A stretch of DNA of 12,390 nucleotides from Prevotellaceae bacterium (GTDB lineage Bacteria > Bacteroidota > Bacteroidia > Bacteroidales > UBA932). The stretch spans positions 1-12,390 of the forward strand of contig JAITHX010000060.1 of NCBI GenBank assembly GCA_031279735.1. The letters run 5' to 3'. The stretch's first letter is position 1. Each line of letters opens with the position of its first letter. Positions 1-6,735 of this stretch are shown here, one piece after another. The translations under genes were made by a program, and so were the position numbers. A model generated the notes under the pieces. It had not been told where the DNA came from and made no database searches. It worked only from the letters and a program-made list of their open reading frames with translations.

Positions 1-116
1 ACAGATTTACGCGGATTCAAATCCGCGTAAATCTGTAAAATCTGTAAAATCTGTGTCATCTGTGTGCTAAAAATCCGAACTGCATCCCTTATAAGTTATT
101 TATTCGACATCCCTTA
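1..116. repeat. Inverted-repeat (MITE-like) element, copy 1, cut by window edge
   Basis: Positions 1-17 and 20-36 form a perfect 17-bp stem around a 2-nt loop. Positions 56-116 are homologous to the right half of the complete copy at 1947-2099: shared blocks are the CATCTGTGTGCT segment, the following GCATCC..TTATAAGTTATTT segment, and a terminus ending ACATCCCT. The left half should lie outside the window. The terminal arm (93-116) differs from copy 2 at about six positions in its middle. No protein is encoded. The element is non-autonomous if mobile; its function is unknown. Confidence 0.75.
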
Positions 117-117
117 A

Positions 118-172
118 TGATTCTACCGGCGGCAAGCATCAGGCAAACATGAATCTTGCCGCCGCAGAATCA
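118..172. repeat. Hairpin with 10-bp perfect core between element copy 1 and the GH32 promoter
   Basis: CGGCGGCAAG at 127-136 is the exact reverse complement of 155-164. Pairing resumes outside it after a one-nucleotide bulge (TGATTCT at 118-124 with AGAATCA at 166-172). The 18-nt loop is unpaired. It is followed by an AT-rich stretch (167-200) with imperfect AATCATAA-type repeats. There is no T-run, so a classical terminator is unlikely. It may be the end of another intergenic repeat family or a structured upstream element. Confidence 0.6.
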
Positions 173-247
173 TAAGAATCATTAAAATCATAAAAATCAC
201 AGTTCAGACAAAAGCGACAATCCGGAATGCATCCGTCGCGATGCCGG

Positions 248-279
248 CTTGCCCGCGTTCGGAACATGTCTTATATTTG
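248..279 (+). promoter_or_regulatory. Bacteroidetes-type promoter for the GH32 gene
   Basis: TATATTTG at 272-279 fits the Bacteroidetes -7 consensus TAnnTTTG. CTTG at 248-251 lies 20 nt upstream and is one base away from the -33 TTTG box. Transcription would begin a few bases after 279, giving an A-rich leader of roughly 30 nt before the ATG at 318. This placement rules out the in-frame ATG at 249 as the start, because it would lie inside the promoter. Confidence 0.6.
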
Positions 280-317
280 CGTCTCAAAACAAAAAACAAA
301 ACAAAAACAACGCAAAA

Positions 318-1937
318 ATGAGAGTACTGCATTTCTACATCCTCCCGGCTTTGTTCCTCAGCCTTGCCTGCGCGGGGAACGCCGGAACCGTCCGCATGAA
401 AATCACCGGACGATACCTTAATATCCCCGTTGCCGCCCGCGACGAGCGCGCTCTGATGCGCTTTGCCGTCGATGGACAGCCCGAACGGGAGTTTCGCGTG
501 CGGCTGGCTTCCGCCGCTCCCGACTATCACGTCTTTTGCGACTTGAGCGCCCTTCGCGGGAAAACGCTCGAAATCTCGTTCGCGGGCAATCCGGCGGGAC
601 TCGACGCCATCCGGCAAAGCGACGAAATAGCTGGCGCCGACAGCATGTACCGTGAATCGAACCGCCCGCGCTTCCATTTCACCGCCCGACGGGGCTGGAC
701 GAACGACCCGAACGGGCTGGTGTTCCACGATGGGGAATATCATCTCTTCTATCAGCATAATCCCTACGAGCGCGAATGGGAAAACATGCATTGGGGACAC
801 GCCGTGAGCCGCGATTTGATGCATTGGGAAGAACTCCCGCTCGCTCTGTCGCCCGACGAACATGGAACGATCTTTTCCGGCTCTGCCGTCATCGACCGCG
901 ATAATACCGCCGGATTCGGAAGCAACGCAATGATAGCGCTCTATACTGCCGACAGTCCCGAAAAGCAGGTGCAGTGTCTGGCATACAGTCGCGACAAGGG
1001 CAGGACATGGACAAAATACTCCGGCAACCCCGTGCTCGACACCCGCGCGCGATGGAACAGCAAGGATACCCGCGATCCTAAAGTGTTTCGCTATGAATCG
1101 GGAAACCACTGGGTCATGGTGCTGAACGAACGCGACGGACATTCGGTCTATACCTCCTCCGACCTCAAGCAATGGACATATCAAAGCCACACGACAGGAT
1201 TCTGGGAATGTCCCGACTTGTTCGAGCTGCCTGTTGACGGCGACGCCTCGCGCAGCAAATGGGTGATGTACGGCGCATCCGGCACGTACATGATCGGCAC
1301 GTTCGACGGCAAACAGTTCACCCCCGAATCCGGCAAACACTACTACACCGCCGGCAGCCTGTATGCCGCGCAAACCTTCGCCAACATTCCGCCCGCCGAC
1401 GGACGCCGCATCCAGATAGGATGGGGACGAATCGAACAGCCCGGCATGCCGTTCAACATGATGATGCTCCTGCCTACCGAACTCAGTCTCAAAACAACGC
1501 GCAACGGCATCCGTCTGTTCAGCGTGCCGGCGCGAGAAACGGAACTCGTTTTCGGAACGGTGGCGGCGAGCGCCCGAAACATCAGCGCCGCCGATGCCGA
1601 CGCTCTGATGTCGCGATTCGGCGATTCGGCATGTCTGCGAATCAAGACCACGCTGAAACTTTCGCACGCAACAAGCGCCGGCATAGACCTCGACGGTCGG
1701 CGCATCCTCGACTGCGACCTGAACTTCAACCTGATCAACGGCGTTTTCTATTCCCCCGACGAGATGACAAGCATGGAAATATCCGCCGACATCATACTCG
1801 ACAAAACTTCCGTCGAAGTATTTATCGACAATGGCGCCTATTCCTGCTCCATGCCCCGCTCCCCGCGCAACGGCAGCGGATTCGCGTTCTGGGGCAATAA
1901 TATCGAAATAATAGAATTGACGGTTGTGACACGGTAG
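318..1937 (+). CDS. Secreted GH32 beta-fructosidase (levanase/inulinase/invertase type)
   Basis: A 539-aa enzyme predicted to hydrolyse beta-fructosyl bonds in levan, inulin or sucrose-type sugars. Residues 1-23 form a signal peptide; Cys18 sits in a poor lipobox, so lipoprotein or signal peptidase I export are both possible. Residues about 24-115 resemble the small N-terminal domain of Bacteroides fructanases (DUF4980 type). The five-bladed propeller begins at GWTNDPNG (126-133, nucleophile Asp130), with RDP (252-254, transition-state Asp253) and WECPD (296-300, acid/base Glu297). The C-terminal beta-sandwich contains SVEVFIDNG (498-506). All three catalytic carboxylates are present. The start at 318 is chosen because the upstream in-frame ATG at 249 overlaps the promoter and would bury the signal peptide behind 23 polar residues. 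No SusC/SusD genes, fructokinase or regulator adjoin it; it stands alone between two copies of one repeat element. Exact substrate (levan versus inulin, exo versus endo) cannot be read from the sequence. Confidence 0.93.
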   Translation: MRVLHFYILPALFLSLACAGNAGTVRMKITGRYLNIPVAARDERALMRFAVDGQPEREFRVRLASAAPDYHVFCDLSALRGKTLEISFAGNPAGLDAIRQSDEIAGADSMYRESNRPRFHFTARRGWTNDPNGLVFHDGEYHLFYQHNPYEREWENMHWGHAVSRDLMHWEELPLALSPDEHGTIFSGSAVIDRDNTAGFGSNAMIALYTADSPEKQVQCLAYSRDKGRTWTKYSGNPVLDTRARWNSKDTRDPKVFRYESGNHWVMVLNERDGHSVYTSSDLKQWTYQSHTTGFWECPDLFELPVDGDASRSKWVMYGASGTYMIGTFDGKQFTPESGKHYYTAGSLYAAQTFANIPPADGRRIQIGWGRIEQPGMPFNMMMLLPTELSLKTTRNGIRLFSVPARETELVFGTVAASARNISAADADALMSRFGDSACLRIKTTLKLSHATSAGIDLDGRRILDCDLNFNLINGVFYSPDEMTSMEISADIILDKTSVEVFIDNGAYSCSMPRSPRNGSGFAFWGNNIEIIELTVVTR

Positions 1938-1946
1938 GTTCCCAAC

Positions 1947-2099
1947 TTAGGGATGTGTTAGAAATAACTTAGCACACAGATGACGCAGATGACGCGGATG
2001 ACACAGATTCAAATCCGCGTAAATCTGCGTCATCTGTCACATCTGTGTGCTAAAAACCCGAACCGCATCCTTTATAAGTTATTTCTAACACATCCCTAA
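1947..2099. repeat. Complete 153-bp inverted-repeat (MITE-like) element, copy 2
   Basis: The outer 24 bp at 1947-1970 are the perfect reverse complement of 2076-2099. Inside, AGCACACAGATG (1971-1982) pairs with 2040-2051, and the GACGCAGATGACGCGGAT arm (1983-1999 region) pairs with 2013-2031 with one insertion. The right side carries an unpaired 24-nt segment (2052-2075) with no left counterpart, also present in copy 1, so both copies have the same orientation. The element starts 9 bp after the GH32 stop codon and could also act as its transcription terminator. It encodes no protein. Confidence 0.8.
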
Positions 2100-2103
2100 A
2101 ATC

Positions 2104-2146
2104 TTCCTTCCGGCTTTCACCGCAACGCGGTGAAAGCCGGAAGGAA
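2104..2146. terminator. 20-bp perfect hairpin, possible bidirectional terminator or REP-like element
   Basis: Positions 2104-2123 are the exact reverse complement of 2127-2146, leaving a 3-nt loop (AAC). Flanking A/T bases (2098-2102 with 2148-2152) can extend the stem past a small bulge. T-runs are weak on both sides, so termination is possible but not assured. The tip CACCGC..GCGGTG recurs in the hairpin at 12243-12257. From 2153 to 2230 I see nothing further of note. Confidence 0.55.
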
Positions 2147-2233
2147 AATTTTAAAGATTGATACGGGTACGGGATTTTGGACACCCCGCCTGACGGCTCT
2201 ATGTCAGTAAAACTCTCCTTTTTTCCGACAGGC

Positions 2234-2310
2234 AATTCTTAATTCTTAATTCTTAATTCTTAATTTCCGCAGGGCAATTCTTAATTCTTAATTCTTAATT
2301 TTTAATTTTT
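2234..2310. repeat. Two blocks of 7-bp tandem repeat AATTCTT upstream of uvrC
   Basis: Block one (2234-2265) has four exact AATTCTT units plus AATT. Block two (2276-2310) has three exact units and two AATTTTT variants. Both blocks are preceded by a CAGGC/CAGGGC motif and start 42 bp apart (six unit lengths), so a larger segment seems duplicated. The array ends 5 bp before the -7 box of uvrC, so it covers the expected -33 position. Confidence 0.85.
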
Positions 2311-2314
2311 TCAG

Positions 2315-2322
2315 TAATTTTG
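2315..2322 (+). promoter_or_regulatory. -7 box of uvrC, immediately upstream of the start codon
   Basis: TAATTTTG at 2315-2322 is an exact match to TAnnTTTG and ends 6 bp before the ATG at 2329. Normal spacing from a -7 box would put the transcript start at or within a few bases of the ATG, implying a leaderless or nearly leaderless mRNA. No clear -33 TTTG box is visible in the repeat-filled DNA upstream. Confidence 0.55.
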
Positions 2323-2328
2323 TGCCCT

Positions 2329-4176
2329 ATGAACATGGACGATAAAAAAATAGAGGAGCTAAGGAAGAAGGCGGAAATAATGCCGACTGAGGCGGGAGTT
2401 TATCAGTTTATCGGGGAAGGGGGGAAGATCATTTATGTCGGCAAAGCCAAGAACATAAGAAAAAGACTGATGAGTTATTTTCTCTCCGGCAGGGACGAGA
2501 ACGCGAAGCAGAAGGCGATGCTTGGCAAGGCGCGCAATATTAAAGCCGTAATAACTCCGAACGAGGCGGACGCGCTGCTGCTCGAAAACAATCTGATAAA
2601 AAAATATCAGCCTAAATACAATGTCCTGCTGAAGGACGGCAAGACTTTTCCGTGGATATGCATAAAAAAAGAACGCTTTCCGAGAATTTTCCTCACGCGC
2701 CAGAAAGTCGAAGACGGTTCAAAGTATTTCGGACCATATACTTCCATTACCATAGTCAATGCGCTGCTCGAACTCATCAAGCAGCTGTATCCTCTGCGCT
2801 CGTGCCACTTGCAGCTGGCGCCCGATTCGATAGCGAAAAAAAAACACAGTGTATGCCTCGAATATCATATCGGCAACTGCCGCGGTCCCTGCGAAGGCTT
2901 GCAGAGCGAACGACAGTATTTCGACCTGCTTGCCCAAGTCATCGACATCATCCGCGGCAACGCCGACGAAATAGCCCAGCTGTTCAAATCCAAAATGGAT
3001 GAAGCTGCGCGGCGCCTCGACTTCGAGGAGGCGCAAAGCCTCAAGGATGCGATAACGAAGATAGAAATCTATCAGTCGAGGTCGGTCGTTGTGAATCCCG
3101 CAATCAACAACGTGGACGTCTTTTCGCTGCTGCTCGACAACGATGTTGCCTACGGAAATTTCCTCCGAGTGGCGAAGGGCGCTATCGTTCAGTCCTACAC
3201 TCTGGAAATGAAAACCAACATCGAAGAGGAAAAGGATGTTCTGCTCGGAACGTTTATCGCCGAAATACGGCGGAACATGGGCGAACTCTCGGAGGAAATC
3301 GTCGTTCCCTTTCTGCCCGACATTGCAACCAGCCGCGCAACTTTCGTCATACCCCAAAAAGGCGACAAACTCAAGCTGCTCGAACTCTCGGAACGAAACG
3401 CCAAAGCCTATCGCGTCGAACGGCTCAAACTTCTCGAAACCGCAGAACCCGAAAAACACTACGACAAAGTGCTTCGCCTCATTCAGCGCGACTTGCGCCT
3501 CGACAAGCTCCCCCGCCGAATCGAATGTTTCGACAACTCGAATATTCAAGGCACGAATCCCGTTGCCGCCTGCGTGGTGTTTGTCAACGCCAAGCCCGCA
3601 AAACGAGAGTACAGGCATTTCAATGTCAAAACAGTGGTCGGAGCCGACGACTTCGCCACCATGTCCGAAATAATCTATCGCCGCTACTCCCGCCTGATAG
3701 ACGAAAACCTCCCTCTCCCCCAGCTGATAGTGATCGACGGCGGAAAGGGGCAGCTGAACGCCGCCGTACAAAGCCTCGAAAAACTCGAACTCGTCGGACG
3801 AATCCCCATACTCGGACTGGCAAAACGGCTGGAAGAAATCTATTTCCCCGGCGACGACATCCCCCTTCATCTCAACAAGAACTCCGAAACGCTGAAGCTC
3901 CTGATGCATATCCGCGACGAAGCCCACCGCTTCGGCATCACTTTCCACCGCCAGAAGCGAAGCGCCGCCTTCATCTCTTCCGAACTCTCCGACATCAAAG
4001 GCGTGGGCGAAGCCAGCGCGCGCAAACTGATGCAGGAGTTCAAAACCGTGTCGGCAATCAAACTGCTGTCGGCGGAGGAGATGACCCCCGTAGTCGGCGC
4101 GCGCATCGCCAAGCTGATACGCCAATATTTCGACAATGAAAAAAACAATAACCCAAATACGTCTCAATCGCTATGA
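2329..4176 (+). CDS. uvrC: UvrABC excinuclease subunit C
   Basis: A 615-aa protein, normal for UvrC, which makes both incisions around a DNA lesion after UvrAB loading. Domains in order: GIY-YIG nuclease at about 20-100 (GVY 23-25, YVG 36-38, likely catalytic Arg46 and Glu86); a cysteine cluster C159, C176, C184, C188, the arrangement reported to bind an iron-sulfur cluster; UVR motif at about 217-251 that contacts UvrB; RNase H-like nuclease at about 398-545 with Asp402 (CFDNSN), Asp470 (IDGGKGQL) and His533 (RDEAHRF); and tandem helix-hairpin-helix at about 550-602 (SDIKGVGEASARKL). All key residues are present. ATG at 2329 is preferred; ATG at 2335 is an alternative, while the upstream in-frame TTG at 2320 lies inside the promoter. 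The stop overlaps the next gene by 4 bp (ATGA). Confidence 0.97.
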   Translation: MNMDDKKIEELRKKAEIMPTEAGVYQFIGEGGKIIYVGKAKNIRKRLMSYFLSGRDENAKQKAMLGKARNIKAVITPNEADALLLENNLIKKYQPKYNVLLKDGKTFPWICIKKERFPRIFLTRQKVEDGSKYFGPYTSITIVNALLELIKQLYPLRSCHLQLAPDSIAKKKHSVCLEYHIGNCRGPCEGLQSERQYFDLLAQVIDIIRGNADEIAQLFKSKMDEAARRLDFEEAQSLKDAITKIEIYQSRSVVVNPAINNVDVFSLLLDNDVAYGNFLRVAKGAIVQSYTLEMKTNIEEEKDVLLGTFIAEIRRNMGELSEEIVVPFLPDIATSRATFVIPQKGDKLKLLELSERNAKAYRVERLKLLETAEPEKHYDKVLRLIQRDLRLDKLPRRIECFDNSNIQGTNPVAACVVFVNAKPAKREYRHFNVKTVVGADDFATMSEIIYRRYSRLIDENLPLPQLIVIDGGKGQLNAAVQSLEKLELVGRIPILGLAKRLEEIYFPGDDIPLHLNKNSETLKLLMHIRDEAHRFGITFHRQKRSAAFISSELSDIKGVGEASARKLMQEFKTVSAIKLLSAEEMTPVVGARIAKLIRQYFDNEKNNNPNTSQSL

Positions 4177-5459
4177 CAATAGTTAAAAGAAAGCCCAAAA
4201 TGCCCAAAATGCCCGTTTACCTGAAAATATTCGTCGGAATGATAGCCGGAATCCTGCTCGGAATCGCGGCACTCTGCTTCGGCGGAGAATTTATCGTTGC
4301 CGACTGGATAGCTCCCTTCGGCAAACTCTTTATCCGCCTGCTGCAGCTCGTCGCCGTGCCGCTGGTGTTCTTTTCGCTCGTGAAGGGCGTGGTCGGACTG
4401 AACGACATAGGAAAATTCTCCAGAATGGGCGGCGAAACCATACTCGTATATATAGTCACAACAGTGTTCGCGGTAGTCATAGGGCTGGCGGTCGGACTGG
4501 CAGTCAAACCCGGAGCTTCGGTGGACAGGACTAAAATCGCCGACATACGCGAAAACTACCGCCTCGAAGCGGAAAAGAAGAAGAACGAAGCCGAACAGTC
4601 CGCCGGACAGGGACCGCTGAACTTCCTCACCGAAATAGTGCCGAACAACATTGTCGGCGCCGCATCCGACAATTCAAAAATGCTGCAAGTGATCTTCTTC
4701 GCCGTCTTCTTCGGAGTGGCGGCGCTCACTATAAGTCCCGACAGGGCGCGTCCCGTCGTTTCGCTCTTCGACGGACTGAACGACATCATCCTTCGCATGG
4801 TGGACTACATCATCCGTCTCGCCCCGCTGGGCGTCATGGCGCTGATGGCAGGGCTGGTGGTCGATTTCAAGGGCGACGCGGGAATATTCGCCTCGCTCGG
4901 CGTTTACGCGCTGACAGTGGTCGGCGCCATGCTGCTGTTCCTGCTGGCAATCTATCCCCTCGCGGCAAGGATATTCGCGAAAATCAAACTGCGCGACTTC
5001 TTTAAAGCCATGTACCCCGTCCAAATCTTCGCCTTCACCACGAGCAGCAGCGCCGCCACCCTTCCCGTCACCATGGACGCGGTGGAAAACAAACTGAAAG
5101 TGTCGAAGGAAACCGCATCCTTCGTATTGCCGGTGGGCGTGACCGTCAACATGGACGGAACCTCGTGCTATCAAACCATAGCCGTGATATTCATCGCCCA
5201 AGTGCTCGGCATAGAACTCGGACTGCAACAGCTGCTCGTCATAGTCGGAATGACCGTGCTTTCCTCCATAGGCACTCCCGGAATCCCCGGCGGAAGCTAC
5301 GTAATTCTCGCCATGGTGCTAACCTCCGTAGGCATCCCCGCCGAAGGTCTCGCCATCATACTCGGAATAGACCGCCCGCTGGACATGCTGCGAACATCGG
5401 TAAATGTGACGGGCGACGCGACGGTGGCGGGGATAATCGATAAAATTGTCATACGATAG
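4173..5459 (+). CDS. Sodium:dicarboxylate/amino acid symporter (DAACS/SDF family)
   Basis: A 428-aa inner-membrane carrier with eight predicted helices and two re-entrant hairpins, using sodium or protons to import an acidic solute. Visible signatures are the HP1 serine-rich loop TTSSSAATLP (289-298), NMDGT in helix 7 (326-330), the HP2 loop SSIGTPGIPGG (364-374), and helix 8 with Asp400, Asp404, Arg407, Thr408, Asn411 and Asp415. By analogy with GltPh, Asp404 would bind a substrate amino group and Arg407 a side-chain carboxylate. This favours aspartate/glutamate over C4-dicarboxylates, which usually lack the former. A charged stretch at about 117-147 forms the loop after helix 3. The ATG overlaps the uvrC stop (ATGA), implying translational coupling; a downstream ATG near codon 10 is an alternative. 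Its 3' end overlaps the convergent glycosyltransferase gene by 11 bp. Symbol left blank because gltP and dctA cannot be separated securely. Confidence 0.92.
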   Translation: MTIVKRKPKMPKMPVYLKIFVGMIAGILLGIAALCFGGEFIVADWIAPFGKLFIRLLQLVAVPLVFFSLVKGVVGLNDIGKFSRMGGETILVYIVTTVFAVVIGLAVGLAVKPGASVDRTKIADIRENYRLEAEKKKNEAEQSAGQGPLNFLTEIVPNNIVGAASDNSKMLQVIFFAVFFGVAALTISPDRARPVVSLFDGLNDIILRMVDYIIRLAPLGVMALMAGLVVDFKGDAGIFASLGVYALTVVGAMLLFLLAIYPLAARIFAKIKLRDFFKAMYPVQIFAFTTSSSAATLPVTMDAVENKLKVSKETASFVLPVGVTVNMDGTSCYQTIAVIFIAQVLGIELGLQQLLVIVGMTVLSSIGTPGIPGGSYVILAMVLTSVGIPAEGLAIILGIDRPLDMLRTSVNVTGDATVAGIIDKIVIR

Positions 5460-6735
5460 CTGTATAGATTTCATATAGTTGCTTCGCCGATATCTTCTCG
5501 TTATATCTGGTTTCGGCGAGGCGCTTTGCGTTATTGCAGCAGCGCTGGAACAAGTTTTTGTCGGCAAACAGAGTTTCGAGAGCGTCGGCCAGAACGTCGG
5601 GAGTATTGTTCGAGTACAGGACGCCGGCGTTGCCCAGTATTTCGTCGAACGATCCGGTTGAGGGTTCGACGGCAGGACGTCCGGCTGCAAAAGCTTCGCA
5701 GAGATACAAACCCGCGCCCTCGTCGAAACGCAGCGGCACGCACGCCAGACTGATGTCGCGATAGAAGCCCGGATGTTCGCCGAGATTGTATTCCGAAAGC
5801 ATTTCCGCGTCGTGCCGATAGGGATTCAGTATGCGTTTCACGTGTTTGAGAAAGCGCTTGTCCTTGCCCGAGAATCCGCCTCCAACCTTAAGTTTCAGAT
5901 TTTCGATGCTTCCGCGTCTTTTGAGCTTGACGAAAGCTTCGGCGAGTATGTCGAGACCGTTTTCCCGATTCATTCGGTAGAAGAAGCCCACGGTAGGATT
6001 TTCCGGAGGGGCGCCGGCGGCGTACTTTTCGAGATCGACGCCGGGGTAAACTATTTCGGGAGCGGGAATGGAGGGGATTTTCGACAGGATGACGTTTTTG
6101 TAGAAATTGCTCGAAGTGATGAACTTGTCGATATAACGGAGATTGTCGGCTATTCCCCGCCATGCGGCGGCGGCGTGGGTTTCGCCGAGACTGTTGATCC
6201 AGAGTTCTTCGTCCTGCAGGGTACAGACTATGGGAATGTCCATTGTACGTTTCAGAGCTTTGGCTATTCCGGTCAGCAGACTGCTCGACAGATGAACGAC
6301 GTCGGGTTTGTCGAGGCAAGCGACGCCGCGTATCAGTTCGCCGGCATATCGGGCAAATATCCCGTCGTCGCCCGTGATCATGGAGAGCGTCATATCCTCA
6401 AGTCCTTTGGCGGAAGTGCTTCCGGAAAACGAGGCGGCAAGTCCCAGCATGAACTTCGAGTTGAGAACCCGCTCCATTGCGCGGGGAAGGGCGTTTTGTC
6501 CGAACAGCTTTCGCGCCAAGTAGTACGAAACGGCGGGGAAGAACAGCGGAGTGTCGGCTTTAAACGATTCGTGGGCAAGCGGCAGATAGAGGGGCATAAC
6601 GGTCACATCGTGTCCGGCGCGACGCAGAGCGCCTGCATGAAGACTGTCGCGGAAACAGTTGCCGCAATAAAACGAGTCGCCCGAACCGGGCACGATGAAC
6701 AGTATTTTCAAGGACGAGGGAAATTCAGATACCAT
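5449..6735 (-). CDS. GT4-family glycosyltransferase
   Basis: A 428-aa GT-B fold glycosyltransferase, probably cytoplasmic, that would add a sugar from a nucleotide donor during surface-glycan or exopolysaccharide assembly. The N-terminal Rossmann half begins KILFIVPGSGD (10-20). The donor-binding half contains VGFFYRMNRENGLDIL (249-264) and the GT4 motif E-x7-E at Glu339 and Glu347, within DEGAGLYLCEAFAAGRP. Last of five reverse-strand genes and downstream of gmd and fcl. The ATG at 6735 overlaps the 3' end of fcl by 28 bp. An in-frame TTG at 6711, overlapping the fcl stop as TTGA, would begin MKILFIVPG and is a plausible shorter alternative; a longer ATG at 6783 is less likely. The acceptor and donor are unknown: known fucosyltransferases mostly belong to other families, while GT4 enzymes often use GDP-mannose or UDP-sugars. 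Confidence 0.85.
   Translation of the reverse strand: MVSEFPSSLKILFIVPGSGDSFYCGNCFRDSLHAGALRRAGHDVTVMPLYLPLAHESFKADTPLFFPAVSYYLARKLFGQNALPRAMERVLNSKFMLGLAASFSGSTSAKGLEDMTLSMITGDDGIFARYAGELIRGVACLDKPDVVHLSSSLLTGIAKALKRTMDIPIVCTLQDEELWINSLGETHAAAAWRGIADNLRYIDKFITSSNFYKNVILSKIPSIPAPEIVYPGVDLEKYAAGAPPENPTVGFFYRMNRENGLDILAEAFVKLKRRGSIENLKLKVGGGFSGKDKRFLKHVKRILNPYRHDAEMLSEYNLGEHPGFYRDISLACVPLRFDEGAGLYLCEAFAAGRPAVEPSTGSFDEILGNAGVLYSNNTPDVLADALETLFADKNLFQRCCNNAKRLAETRYNEKISAKQLYEIYTAIV

Noticed and set aside
204..1667. 487-codon open frame on the minus strand opposite the GH32 gene
   Set aside because: The forward frame has all GH32 catalytic motifs and a promoter; the reverse frame is low-information and shows no family features. 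It reflects GC-biased codon use.
1..2099. A true composite transposon carrying GH32
   Set aside because: No transposase is present and the flanking elements are short and noncoding; retained only as a flanking-repeat observation.
2050..2235. 61-aa minus-strand open frame
   Set aside because: It is assembled from the inverted-repeat element and the 2104-2146 hairpin, and has no recognisable domain or promoter.
2719..4167. 482-codon open frame antisense to uvrC, and similar long antisense frames over queG, gmd, fcl and the glycosyltransferase
   Set aside because: Each lies wholly opposite a gene with clear catalytic residues and has no recognisable product. Codon bias that avoids stop complements explains their length.
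4173..5459. Assignment as DctA C4-dicarboxylate carrier
   Set aside because: Helix 8 keeps the aspartate and arginine pair seen in acidic amino acid carriers, so a dicarboxylate-only role is less likely; left as family-level call.
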